From: Marixanthomonas spongiae
GTDB taxonomy: Bacteria > Bacteroidota > Bacteroidia > Flavobacteriales > Flavobacteriaceae
DNA length: 64,000 bases
Assembly (NCBI RefSeq): GCF_003095375.1
Contig: NZ_QEHR01000005.1
Coordinates: 62,001 to 126,000 of the forward strand
Direction: 5' to 3'
The notes under the pieces were generated by a model. That model was not told the DNA's origin. It worked only from the letters and a program-made list of their open reading frames with translations, and made no database searches. The position numbers and the translations under genes were made by a program. Shown here piece after piece: positions 8,527 to 16,781 of this stretch (its first letter is position 1; every line of letters starts with the position of its first letter).

Positions 8527-9928
8527 AACAGTGATACCCACAATGCTATTGTTGCTATGCACCACCATCAGCATGGCACAAAAACAGTACAAAGAAACCT
8601 TTAACGTAAAGGATGATGTTACCGTTTTGGTAAACACCAGCCACACCAATATTATTTTTGAAACTTGGAACAAAGACAAGGTAGAAGTAGAAGCCTATAT
8701 TGAAGGTGGGAATCTTTCCGAAGCCGAAAAACAAGAACTGTTCGATAATTGGAACCTAAGCGTTTTGGGCAACAGCAACAAGGTAGTTATTACCTCAAAA
8801 GGGGGTGGCCGTTGGAATGGCGTAGCCTCCATGAACAATATGGAATCGCTACAGGATCTGGAGTTTTTAGGTCCTATGCTGAAAGACATGATCACGCCTA
8901 TGGTCACCAATATGAAAATTCCCAACCTGCCCGATGATTTAATGAAGGATTTGAGCAGTATCGATTTTGATTACGAAGAGTTTATGGAAGACAAAGAAGC
9001 GTATATGAAAAAATTTGAAGCCCAGATGGACAAAAAATTCGGGAAGGATTTTGAAGTAAAAATGGAACGATGGGGCAACGAATTTGCCGAGCAGTTCAAC
9101 GAAGAAAAGTCCGATAGTATTGCAGCCCATTGGGAGTCGCGAATGAACGCGTGGGGCGAAAATTTCGGGAAAAAAATGGAAGCTTGGGGAAAACGTTTTG
9201 AAAAAGAAATGGAAGAAAAATACGGTAAGGATGGAAAGTACTCCAAAAAAGTGATTACTGGTCCCAACGGCAACAAGACCGTTATTATTCAAGGCAGTAA
9301 AACCACTACATCAAAGAGCGTAAAACCAAAAGGCGTAAAAACTATAAAAATAAAAATGCCTAAAGGAGCAAAAACCGAAATTAATGTGCGACACGGCGAT
9401 ATTGAAATGGCAGATGCGGTAAACGTCAGGGCTACGTTAAACCATTCGCCTTTCACGGCAAACAGTATTGATGGGGGGAACACCCTCATCAATGCTTCTT
9501 ATGCGCCGGTAGTGGTAAACAATTGGAAGGATGGGTCGCTCTACATACAATTTGTGCAAAACTGTACGATTGCCGATGTTAGTAAAATCAACCTAAGGGC
9601 AAACTCCAGTGATGTCCTCATCGGTACGATCGCCAATGAAGCGGTCTTGGCAGGCTCTTTCGGAAACCTTAAAGTTTCAGATATTTCCGAAGGATTTAAA
9701 AACATTGATATCCTTTTGGAAAACACCGATGCTAAACTGTCTATGCCCGAAACCGCTTTTTCTTTTTATTTCAATGGAAAACAGTCCACGTTAAAATACC
9801 CAAAATCGCTGCAATTGAACCGAATCAAAAACAACAACCGAATATTGGTAAGCGGGTATCACAAAAACAATAAAGGTGGAAAGAATTTGACCGTCAACGC
9901 CAATTACAGCAATGTTCGCATTCAATAA
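8504..9928 (+). CDS. exported DUF4097-like protein of an ECF sigma operon
   Basis: A 474-residue protein with a signal peptide (residues 1-25, ending ISMAQ). An N-terminal segment (NVKDDVTVLVNTSHTNIIFETW) and a C-terminal part rich in short beta strands (about 285-474) resemble the DUF4097 putative adhesin beta-solenoid. Between them, about residues 120-250, lies a long charged, helical insert with repeated W-G and E-K motifs (MERWGNEFAEQF, MEAWGKRFEKEMEEKYG), which looks like a coiled coil. It is the third gene of the overlapping sigma/anti-sigma unit and is probably exported to the periplasm or outer surface. No catalytic residues are visible. Confidence 0.7.
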   Translation: MKLHVLFKTVIPTMLLLLCTTISMAQKQYKETFNVKDDVTVLVNTSHTNIIFETWNKDKVEVEAYIEGGNLSEAEKQELFDNWNLSVLGNSNKVVITSKGGGRWNGVASMNNMESLQDLEFLGPMLKDMITPMVTNMKIPNLPDDLMKDLSSIDFDYEEFMEDKEAYMKKFEAQMDKKFGKDFEVKMERWGNEFAEQFNEEKSDSIAAHWESRMNAWGENFGKKMEAWGKRFEKEMEEKYGKDGKYSKKVITGPNGNKTVIIQGSKTTTSKSVKPKGVKTIKIKMPKGAKTEINVRHGDIEMADAVNVRATLNHSPFTANSIDGGNTLINASYAPVVVNNWKDGSLYIQFVQNCTIADVSKINLRANSSDVLIGTIANEAVLAGSFGNLKVSDISEGFKNIDILLENTDAKLSMPETAFSFYFNGKQSTLKYPKSLQLNRIKNNNRILVSGYHKNNKGGKNLTVNANYSNVRIQ

Positions 9929-9987
9929 GAACGTAGAACCCTTGGCAAGAAAAAAAAGCATGTTTTACTTCTTCTAAGTGGTAATGG

Positions 9988-11988
9988 TTATGCTTCTTCC
10001 AAAGATTTTTGCAATACTTTTATCTTATCCCGCAACTTGGCAGCCATCATAAAGTCTAATTCTTTAGCCGATTTTTCCATGGCTTTTCGCGTATCGCGTA
10101 TTTTCTTCTCTATTTGCGGTTTGGTCAAATATTCATCTTCAGGTTCTGCGGCAGCCAAACTATCGGCTGTTTCAAAAGTATAAGCTTCTTGTTTTGATTT
10201 TGCCAACGTATTTTCAAACGACTTTTTAATCGCAGTTGGCGTGATGTTGTGTTCTTTGTTATACGCTATCTGTTTTTCCCTCCGGTATTCGGTCTCATCG
10301 ATCGTTTTTTGCATGCTGTTGGTTATTTTATCAGCATACATAATAGCCTTTCCGTTTATATGACGTGCTGCCCGGCCTACAGTTTGGGTCAAGGAACGGT
10401 TGCTGCGCAAAAACCCTTCTTTGTCGGCATCGAGTATGGCCACCAAGGACACTTCTGGTAAATCGAGTCCTTCCCGTAATAAGTTAACACCGACCAACAC
10501 ATCAAACAACCCTAAACGTAAATCTTGCATAATTTCAACGCGTTCCAGCGTATCCACATCACTATGGATGTAGCGGCAGCGAATTTGAACACGGGTCAGG
10601 TATTTTGTTAATTCTTCCGCCATCCGTTTGGTGAGGGTGGTGACCAACACCCGCTCGTCTTTTTCAATGCGGAGTTGCATTTCTTCCAGCAAATCGTCAA
10701 TCTGATTTAAACTGGGGCGCACTTCAATAGGCGGATCCAATAATCCAGTAGGCCTTATAACTTGTTCTACATAAACACCGCCACTTTTTTCCAATTCATA
10801 ATCGGCTGGGGTGGCGCTCACGTAAATCACTTGGTTTTGTAAGGCTTCAAACTCTTCAGCTTTTAATGGACGGTTGTCCATTGCTGCCGGTAAGCGGAAC
10901 CCATATTCCACTAGATTTTCCTTCCGGCTGCGGTCGCCACCGTACATCGCCCCTACTTGTGGAATGGAAACGTGGCTTTCATCAACTACCATTAAGTAAT
11001 CATCGGGAAAATAATCCAACAAACAGAACGGTCTTGTGCCAGGCAATCGTCTATCGAGATAGCGGGAATAATTTTCAATCCCACTGCAATAGCCTAGTTC
11101 GCGTATCATTTCCAAATCAAAATTAGTACGTTCTTCCAGCCGTTTAGCTTCCAGCGGTTTGCCTATTTCTTTAAAATAATCGATCTGTTTTACCAGATCA
11201 TCCTGAATTTCACGAATGGCGCCTTGTAGCACATCGGGCGAAGTAACGAACATATTGGCCGGATAGATATTCAACCGGTCGTATTTTTCCAGTACTTCAT
11301 TTGTTTTGGGATCAAAAGCTTCAATTTCTTCAATTTCATCGCCAAAAAAATGAATTCGGAACGCATCATCGGCATACCCCGGATATACATCGACGGTATC
11401 GCCTTTTATCCTGAAGTTTCCATTGTGAAATTCCGCTTCGGTACGGGCGTATAAACTTTGTACCAACCTGTGCAACAATTTAGTGCGCGAAAGGGTTTGG
11501 CCTTGTTGTAAACTGATGACGTTTTTCTGAAATTCCACCGGATTCCCAATACCGTACAAACAAGACACCGAAGCCACCACGAGCACATCCCGCCGTCCCG
11601 ACAATAGGGAAGAGGTGGTGCTCAGCCGAAGTTTCTCTATCTCTTCATTAATGGAAAGGTCTTTTTCAATATACTGTCCGCTGCTTGGAATAAAGGCTTC
11701 TGGTTGGTAATAATCGTAATACGATACAAAATATTCCACCGCGTTATTGGGGAAGAAATTTTTGAATTCTGAATATAATTGCGCGGCCAAGGTTTTGTTG
11801 TGCGCCAAGACCAAGGTAGGTTTCTGAACTTCTGCAACAACATTGGCGACCGTAAAGGTTTTTCCGCTTCCGGTAACGCCAAGTAAGGTTTGATATTTTT
11901 CTTCGGAATTAAGCCCGTTTACCAACGATTTTATCGCTTCCGGTTGGTCGCCGGTGGGGGTAAAATCTGATACTACTTTAAACTTCAT
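9988..11988 (-). CDS. uvrB: excinuclease ABC subunit B (UvrB)
   Basis: The helicase-like damage-verification subunit of nucleotide excision repair (666 residues). It shows the Walker A motif GVTGSGKT near the N-terminus, the YYDYYQPEAFIPSSGQYIEK beta-hairpin, the VDESH motif, helicase motifs V and VI (GVNLLREGLDLPEV, QTVGRAARH) and a C-terminal UVR motif that contacts UvrC. ATG 11988 (MKFKVVSDF) is preferred over the upstream TTG at 12012, because that TTG lies inside a TAnnTTTG -7 element. The downstream gene on the plus strand ends 59 bases away. Confidence 0.97.
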   Translation of the reverse strand: MKFKVVSDFTPTGDQPEAIKSLVNGLNSEEKYQTLLGVTGSGKTFTVANVVAEVQKPTLVLAHNKTLAAQLYSEFKNFFPNNAVEYFVSYYDYYQPEAFIPSSGQYIEKDLSINEEIEKLRLSTTSSLLSGRRDVLVVASVSCLYGIGNPVEFQKNVISLQQGQTLSRTKLLHRLVQSLYARTEAEFHNGNFRIKGDTVDVYPGYADDAFRIHFFGDEIEEIEAFDPKTNEVLEKYDRLNIYPANMFVTSPDVLQGAIREIQDDLVKQIDYFKEIGKPLEAKRLEERTNFDLEMIRELGYCSGIENYSRYLDRRLPGTRPFCLLDYFPDDYLMVVDESHVSIPQVGAMYGGDRSRKENLVEYGFRLPAAMDNRPLKAEEFEALQNQVIYVSATPADYELEKSGGVYVEQVIRPTGLLDPPIEVRPSLNQIDDLLEEMQLRIEKDERVLVTTLTKRMAEELTKYLTRVQIRCRYIHSDVDTLERVEIMQDLRLGLFDVLVGVNLLREGLDLPEVSLVAILDADKEGFLRSNRSLTQTVGRAARHINGKAIMYADKITNSMQKTIDETEYRREKQIAYNKEHNITPTAIKKSFENTLAKSKQEAYTFETADSLAAAEPEDEYLTKPQIEKKIRDTRKAMEKSAKELDFMMAAKLRDKIKVLQKSLEEA

Positions 11989-12009
11989 AGGTTCTTTTTC
12001 AATGCGATG

Positions 12010-12017
12010 CAAAAATA
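12010..12017 (-). promoter_or_regulatory. -7 promoter element of uvrB
   Basis: On the minus strand the bases read TATTTTTG, an exact match to the Bacteroidota -7 consensus TAnnTTTG, 21 bases upstream of the ATG at 11988. It decides the uvrB start. I see no clear TTG at the -33 position. Confidence 0.55.
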
Positions 12018-12213
12018 CTGAAAATGTAGGTAGTAAGGTGTGAAAGAAACCTAAACGAAATTTTTGTTAGTTAACTTTCTGAAGTGAAAATCAAACTTAT
12101 AAGTTAGTATAGTTTTCGGCCTTCTCAAATTTAAATTTGAATGACTATTTATGATATAAAGGTATCCTCCAACCGATTATCAATTTAGTCTTATGTCTTT
12201 CGGAAACGACTAC

Positions 12214-13050
12214 TTACAAATCACGTTTCTTCAAGATAGCATAACTCCAATACACAAACAGGAATGTCCAAACCAGCACGATAGCAACATTTAAAAACGT
12301 AACATCGTAGCTTTTGGTAAAGTTTTCGCCCAATTGTGTGGCAGCAGATTGCACAGCGCCTAGACGCGTCATCGGTTCTTTAATTAGGTTGCTCATGGCT
12401 TCTAGAGGGAAAAACTGCGAAATGGTTTCGGCAATATCGGTTCCTTTGAAGAATTGCCATTTTAACAAGCCGTAAACGATACTTTCAACAATCCACCAAA
12501 CCACTAAGAAACCTATGGCAAACGCTGAACGTTTTACTAAAATTCCTAAAAACATGCAAAAAGCAAAGAAACCGACCAACTTGATAAAATAGGCTAATAA
12601 GTATTCCATATCGCTGAAGATGATGCCGAATTCATTATAGTCTGAAAAACTGAGCCCCAAAATCATTGAAACGATAAAAACAAACAAAGTGGATATGAGT
12701 GCAAAACCAATGACCGTTATAAACTTGGATAATACAAATTCTTTTTTGCTCAAGCCATCGATGAGATTTTGCTTTAACGTGCGATAGCTGTACTCGTTGC
12801 TCATCATGGAAACAATAACGATGGCCAAGAATATTTTTAGAATGGCTGCTACATAGGTATTAAAGTGCCAAATAAACGGGAAGTTAAAAATTCCTTGGTC
12901 GGCTACTCTAAAGTTTACACTGCCTAAGGGAAATTCTATCGAAGCGATCAAAGCAATAAATGTAATCAATACAAAGTAAACGATCGAGATCACTTTCGCA
13001 GAGCGGTTGTACCTTAATTTTTGAAGTTCTATATTGAGAAGTCGTAGCAT
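12214..13050 (-). CDS. ABC-2 type transporter permease
   Basis: A 278-residue membrane protein with about six transmembrane segments (first at residues 20-38, last at 250-270) and the N-terminal LLNIELQKLRYNRSAK amphipathic stretch usual in ABC-2 permeases. It pairs with the ATPase gene directly upstream (8 bases between them), so the two probably form one exporter. The substrate is not evident; relatives include multidrug, lantibiotic-immunity-like and envelope-lipid exporters. A gap of about 200 AT-rich bases separates it from uvrB, with nothing recognisable except a short palindrome near 12127. Confidence 0.85.
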   Translation of the reverse strand: MLRLLNIELQKLRYNRSAKVISIVYFVLITFIALIASIEFPLGSVNFRVADQGIFNFPFIWHFNTYVAAILKIFLAIVIVSMMSNEYSYRTLKQNLIDGLSKKEFVLSKFITVIGFALISTLFVFIVSMILGLSFSDYNEFGIIFSDMEYLLAYFIKLVGFFAFCMFLGILVKRSAFAIGFLVVWWIVESIVYGLLKWQFFKGTDIAETISQFFPLEAMSNLIKEPMTRLGAVQSAATQLGENFTKSYDVTFLNVAIVLVWTFLFVYWSYAILKKRDL

Positions 13051-13058
13051 GCGGTTGA

Positions 13059-13958
13059 TTAGTTTAGGTTTTTGGTCAATTCAAGAAACTGCTCTTCCAA
13101 GCTTTCTTTTCGTTTCACTAAGTGGGACAGCACAATTCCTTTTTGCTGCAATTCTTGATTCAAGGTGGAAGCATCCATCGGTTCTTCCAGATAAGCAACA
13201 AGTGTATCGCCTTCTTTCTTTATTTTTCCGAAACCGGCGTGATTTTTTAACTCGGTTTCCAAAACGCCCATATCGCTTGCCTGAAGGATAAAAAAGCCGT
13301 GGCTGGCGTTCATTTCATCTACCGTACCGGTATAAAGGCTTTCCCCTTTCCGAAGGATCACCACATGCGAACACACTTTTTCAACCTCGTCCAAAAGGTG
13401 GGAAGCCAATAAAATAGTGGTCCCTTCTGAAGCAATTTTCTTGATGATTTCCCGTATCTGGTGGATCCCCTGTGGGTCCAACCCATTGGTGGGTTCATCC
13501 AAAATTAATATTTCAGGATCGTTCAACAATGCCGAAGCAATCGCCAAGCGTTGTTTCATCCCCAGAGAAAACGTTCTGAACTTGCTATTTTTTCTATCAA
13601 GCAAACCAACCACTTCCAATTTTTCGTCAATTTTTGAAGTGGGAACGCCTTTTATTTTACAGACCAACGCCAAGTTTTGCACCGCTGTCATATACGGGTA
13701 AAAGTTGGGGTGTTCGATAATGGCTCCTACTTTTTTTAAGGCGTTATGAGTAGAATCACTACCATCAAACCAATGATAGCTTCCGTTGGTTTTATTGACC
13801 ACATTAAGGACAATGCCCAAGGTGGTGGATTTCCCGCTTCCGTTGGGGCCTAAAATTCCGTACACGTTTCCTTTTTCAATGGTGAAAGAGAGGTTTTTTA
13901 CGGCGGTAATAGGGCCAAATTTCTTGGTGAGATTGTTAAGGGTGAGTATGGATTGCAA
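13059..13958 (-). CDS. ABC transporter ATP-binding protein
   Basis: A 299-residue ATPase of the ABC-2 exporter class. The Walker A motif GPNGSGKST lies at about residues 37-45, the signature FSLGMKQRLAIA in the middle, the Walker B and D-loop LILDEPTNGLDPQG after it, and the H-loop in LLASHLLDEVE. The C-terminal 80 residues form the accessory domain common in this class. TTG 13958 is the likely start, since the protein then begins MQSILTLNNLTKKFG as in relatives and no ATG is nearby. It is co-transcribed with the permease. Confidence 0.92.
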   Translation of the reverse strand: MQSILTLNNLTKKFGPITAVKNLSFTIEKGNVYGILGPNGSGKSTTLGIVLNVVNKTNGSYHWFDGSDSTHNALKKVGAIIEHPNFYPYMTAVQNLALVCKIKGVPTSKIDEKLEVVGLLDRKNSKFRTFSLGMKQRLAIASALLNDPEILILDEPTNGLDPQGIHQIREIIKKIASEGTTILLASHLLDEVEKVCSHVVILRKGESLYTGTVDEMNASHGFFILQASDMGVLETELKNHAGFGKIKKEGDTLVAYLEEPMDASTLNQELQQKGIVLSHLVKRKESLEEQFLELTKNLN

Positions 13959-14040
13959 AGAATTGTGTTTTTTGGGTTAGCTATTTATATGACGAATGAA
14001 GTTGGGTTTTGTTACAATTTAATGCTAGGCCTTCGATACA

Positions 14041-14055
14041 CTTCGATAAACTCAG
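14041..14055. repeat. short dispersed repeat (copy shared with 62513-62527)
   Basis: The 15-mer CTTCGATAAACTCAG here is repeated exactly, on the other strand, inside the small methylmalonyl-CoA mutase gene at 62513-62527. The surroundings (14029-14095) contain further pieces such as CCTTCGATACACTTCG and GACACTCAGG, typical of a degenerate intergenic repeat. Confidence 0.6.
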
Positions 14056-14125
14056 CACATCGCATCCTTTCTAACGTCGGGACACTCAGGCACCGTTAAA
14101 AATAAAAATAAATGTTTGGTGCTAG

Positions 14126-14196
14126 GTGCTGGATGACAGATAAAAGAGTTTTCAAACACCCGTCATCTGTCACCCAGCATCGATCACCCGTCATCT
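14126..14196. repeat. intergenic inverted and direct repeats
   Basis: GTGCTGGATGACAGAT (14126-14141) and its near-inverse at 14165-14180 (two mismatches in 16) can form a stem with a 23-base loop. A direct repeat CACCCGTCATCT occurs at 14157-14168 and 14185-14196. The block lies just after the NdpA-like gene on the minus strand and could act as its transcription end. It is probably a dispersed, non-coding element. Confidence 0.5.
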
Positions 14197-14201
14197 TTAA
14201 A

Positions 14202-15260
14202 CTATGACTTTTCCTCTTTGTTGAAATACACCAAATAATAGTACATCTGCTTTTCTTCGTCCCAGCCTTTTTCCACAAAACGTTCCGCACTGTCAGGGTT
14301 AATGAAATCCATTTTTATCTGGATGTTGGTGTCGAGATTGATCACATTTTTAATCTTCTTTCGGGCTGCACTTACGGCGGTGTTCGCAATTGGGAAGGTG
14401 GTTAGGTCTTCAATTTTGTATTTGGGGGCCTTTTCGGTTTTGTAATGATTAAACTCTGGTACCAAAGCGGGGTTATCAATCACTTCGTTTACAAAAGAGC
14501 TTTCTTCAAAATTATCGTTTTTGGCGAAGTGGTTTACGGCACGGTTCATAAACATGACTTCCTGTTGCTTGTCTTCAGCGGGCAAAACGACGTCTTTGGC
14601 GAAATCCTGACAGAACTTTAAATATTTTTTAGTGAAGAAATTTTCATCTTCAAACGCGTCAATGCCTAAAAAACTTTCCAACCAATACCGGGCGTCATAA
14701 CGGTTGCTATCTATAGAAAGCACTTTGTAGCCTTCTTCTTTTTTTACGTTGAAAATAAGTGCCCCTTTATCCAGTTTTTTCAAATTGACGCCTTGCTGCA
14801 AAATGGCATCCAATTGGTCACCTTGTTCGGCAAATTGAAGGAAATCTTGTTTTATCTCAGATTTAAAAATACCGATACCATCTACCTTTTCATTGTCAAT
14901 TTGCAACCCTTCGAGGTAGGCAACATACACTTCGCCATTTTTGATGTGCGGGTGCATAGATTGATCAAAAAGATGTTTGGTGATTTTTTTGCTGTGTTCA
15001 TGGATGCGTTCAGGGTTATCGAAAATTTCAGAAACAGTGTTGTATAAATCGTGAAATTCCAAATCGGCTTCGTGACGGAACTGAAAATAGTTTTCTTCTT
15101 TATCGCGGAATGGTTTCAGGAAGAATTCTTTTAACAAAGGCCGTATTTCATCGTCCATTTTATAAGGCGCCGAAGAGAGAAAAATACCTTCATTACGGCT
15201 TTTGTTTCCTACCCTGTGAATAGAAAGAGAAGCGATATGTGCAGCGTATAAGTTTATCAT
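14202..15260 (-). CDS. nucleoid-associated protein, NdpA/YejK family
   Basis: A 352-residue cytoplasmic protein that matches the NdpA (37-kDa nucleoid-associated) family: the N-terminal AHIASLSIHRVGNKSRNEGI, the central SIDSNRYDARYWLESFLGID and the mixed alpha/beta C-terminus. Members bind the nucleoid, but their molecular role is poorly defined. The length is close to the family norm. The 244-base gap to the ABC ATPase contains only the repeats described separately. Confidence 0.85.
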   Translation of the reverse strand: MINLYAAHIASLSIHRVGNKSRNEGIFLSSAPYKMDDEIRPLLKEFFLKPFRDKEENYFQFRHEADLEFHDLYNTVSEIFDNPERIHEHSKKITKHLFDQSMHPHIKNGEVYVAYLEGLQIDNEKVDGIGIFKSEIKQDFLQFAEQGDQLDAILQQGVNLKKLDKGALIFNVKKEEGYKVLSIDSNRYDARYWLESFLGIDAFEDENFFTKKYLKFCQDFAKDVVLPAEDKQQEVMFMNRAVNHFAKNDNFEESSFVNEVIDNPALVPEFNHYKTEKAPKYKIEDLTTFPIANTAVSAARKKIKNVINLDTNIQIKMDFINPDSAERFVEKGWDEEKQMYYYLVYFNKEEKS

Positions 15261-15344
15261 TTGAAATGTAAAATGTTAAGTGTAAAATTAACTGAAAATT
15301 GTAGCCTTTAAAGCTACTGTAAAAAGCTGAGAACTTTGGCTGTT

Positions 15345-15863
15345 TTAATTCCAGTTTTCGTCAAAATCGAGATTGTCGTAGTCTTCGGGGTCTAAGCCCA
15401 TTTCATCTTCTTCTTCAGAAAATGCATCGTCCATATCCTCGATAATAAATTCACGTTCTGGGGCTACGGCCGGGATTTGACCTTCCACGTACATTAAATT
15501 TGGGTAGCTCATGCCATCTTCGGGCTCAACAATGTCGGCCAGTTCTACCATAAACGTCCACATGTTCAGGTAGTCGTATATGTAAAGCAATCGTGTTTGT
15601 TCGCGCCAAACGGTATCTTCCAAGCGGTTTTCGCTCATTACGCGAACGGAACCGGGTTTGTCGCCCATATCAAACAAAGCGATTTCTTCACCTTGTTCCC
15701 ATTTTTCGTTGCTTACATAAAAAGAAGCCATTTCTTGCCCTTCAAAACCGAAGGATTGCAAGATTACATTATGAAGGTCTTCCAAGCTATCTGAAGCTTC
15801 AATTTCAATATCCCTAAAAACATCTTCGTGCGTGTCGAGAATAACCCTAAAACGGTACACCAT
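15345..15863 (-). CDS. pRiA4b ORF-3-like protein
   Basis: A 172-residue protein similar to the plasmid pRiA4b ORF-3-like fold (VYRFRVILDTHEDVFRDIEI, then LHNVILQSFGFEGQEMASFY and a VWREQTRLLYIYDYLNMWTF core), followed by a strongly acidic tail (DDAFSEEEDEMGLDPEDYDN). The family is of unknown function. ATG 15863 is chosen; a longer reading up to 16004 would include a -7 promoter element at 15883-15890 and a sequence that does not look like protein of this family. Confidence 0.8.
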   Translation of the reverse strand: MVYRFRVILDTHEDVFRDIEIEASDSLEDLHNVILQSFGFEGQEMASFYVSNEKWEQGEEIALFDMGDKPGSVRVMSENRLEDTVWREQTRLLYIYDYLNMWTFMVELADIVEPEDGMSYPNLMYVEGQIPAVAPEREFIIEDMDDAFSEEEDEMGLDPEDYDNLDFDENWN

Positions 15864-15882
15864 AACTGAAAAATTTAGGGCG

Positions 15883-15890
15883 CAAAGGTA
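15883..15890 (-). promoter_or_regulatory. -7 promoter element of the pRiA4b ORF-3-like gene
   Basis: The minus strand reads TACCTTTG, an exact TAnnTTTG match, 19 bases upstream of ATG 15863. It supports that start over the upstream one at 16004. No clear -33 TTG was found. Confidence 0.5.
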
Positions 15891-16015
15891 CAAACAATTC
15901 GTCTTTTGGGAAGGAGAATAGAGGATTAAATATAAAGACTCTTTGAGTGGGTAGGATAATGTAATGACACTTAATATTGCGAGCTTGTATTTGTTGGTAA
16001 CCAACTGGGTAAAAC

Positions 16016-16453
16016 CTATGGTCTATGCTTGTTTTTTTCTTTCATTTTAAGAAAATTCAAAGGTGTCATTACTGCAATTTTTGAATTCTTAAAATCTTTT
16101 GTATTCCTTGTAATAATTGCGTCCAACCCGTTAATCGTAAGTGCTGAAGAATATTGAATGGAATCTTCAAAATCTTTGAAATCATTTGTTAAGGCTTGTA
16201 TGATTTCTTTTTTTGTTGTCCCGATCACTTCAGTCATTTCAATTAGGGTTTCCACAACATCCAGTGTTTTTTTATGCCCTAAAAACTTTCTCACTATGTA
16301 ATATATATTATTTATACTCACAGCGGAAAGGTATAACGTCACACTGCCCTTTTCGTTAAGTTCAAAAAGCTCACTTGCTGGATTTGCATGAGGTGCCCTG
16401 TCGGTAAAAAAATCAATAACTACATCGGAATCAATAAATAGCTTAAATGCCAT
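16016..16453 (-). CDS. PIN-domain toxin of a type II toxin-antitoxin pair
   Basis: A 145-residue PIN-domain protein, expected to be a metal-dependent ribonuclease. The acidic residues are in place: LFIDSDVVIDFF (residues 4-15), the central DFKDFEDSIQYSSA helix and the later DAIITRNTKDF. The gene overlaps the antitoxin gene by 11 bases, as expected for a coupled TA operon. The target RNA cannot be told. Confidence 0.87.
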   Translation of the reverse strand: MAFKLFIDSDVVIDFFTDRAPHANPASELFELNEKGSVTLYLSAVSINNIYYIVRKFLGHKKTLDVVETLIEMTEVIGTTKKEIIQALTNDFKDFEDSIQYSSALTINGLDAIITRNTKDFKNSKIAVMTPLNFLKMKEKNKHRP

Positions 16454-16697
16454 ATTTTTTCGATAATTCTTCGGTTAGCATTTGTTTGTAGTCAACGTTT
16501 TCGGTGGTTTTTATAATTCCACGTAGTTTTCTAACTTTAGGGGAAAGTTGGTCTTCTTTTAAATTTATTCTGTTTACGGTCAGCAACTTGAAGTAGTTTT
16601 CAACCATTTCAGAAAGGCTTTGCCCCTTTTCTTTAGCGTACTTTTTGGCAGTTTCAATAACCTCCTTTTCCAATGTTAATGTCAATTTAGTGTTCAT
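16443..16697 (-). CDS. ribbon-helix-helix-type antitoxin (DUF6364-like)
   Basis: An 84-residue protein with an N-terminal ribbon-helix-helix pattern (KLTLTLEKEVIETAKKYAKE, then GQSLSEMVENYFKLL) and a C-terminal tail (DYKQMLTEELSKKYGI) suited to wrap around the toxin. It lies just upstream of and overlaps the PIN gene, so it should neutralise the toxin and repress the shared promoter. A complete promoter is visible upstream at 16711-16741. Confidence 0.83.
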   Translation of the reverse strand: MNTKLTLTLEKEVIETAKKYAKEKGQSLSEMVENYFKLLTVNRINLKEDQLSPKVRKLRGIIKTTENVDYKQMLTEELSKKYGI

Positions 16698-16710
16698 CGT
16701 GGTTTTTAAT

Positions 16711-16741
16711 CAAATATACGTGCTTATTTTTTAGCATGCAA
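16711..16741 (-). promoter_or_regulatory. promoter of the RHH/PIN toxin-antitoxin operon
   Basis: On the minus strand TATATTTG (16711-16718) matches the -7 consensus TAnnTTTG, and TTG lies 20 bases upstream (16739-16741), the spacing expected of Bacteroidota promoters. The -7 element ends 13 bases before the antitoxin ATG, so the antitoxin could bind over the start site. Confidence 0.6.
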
Positions 16742-16781
16742 TACGTGCAAAACGATTTGATTTAGCCTATTAAACAAAACG

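Noticed and set aside
11989-12012. A longer uvrB start at TTG 12012
   Set aside because: The codon overlaps the -7 element at 12010-12017, and UvrB relatives begin near MKFKVVSDF.
15864-16004. 47 extra N-terminal residues on the pRiA4b ORF-3-like protein
   Set aside because: The stretch contains the promoter -7 element and has no resemblance to the family.
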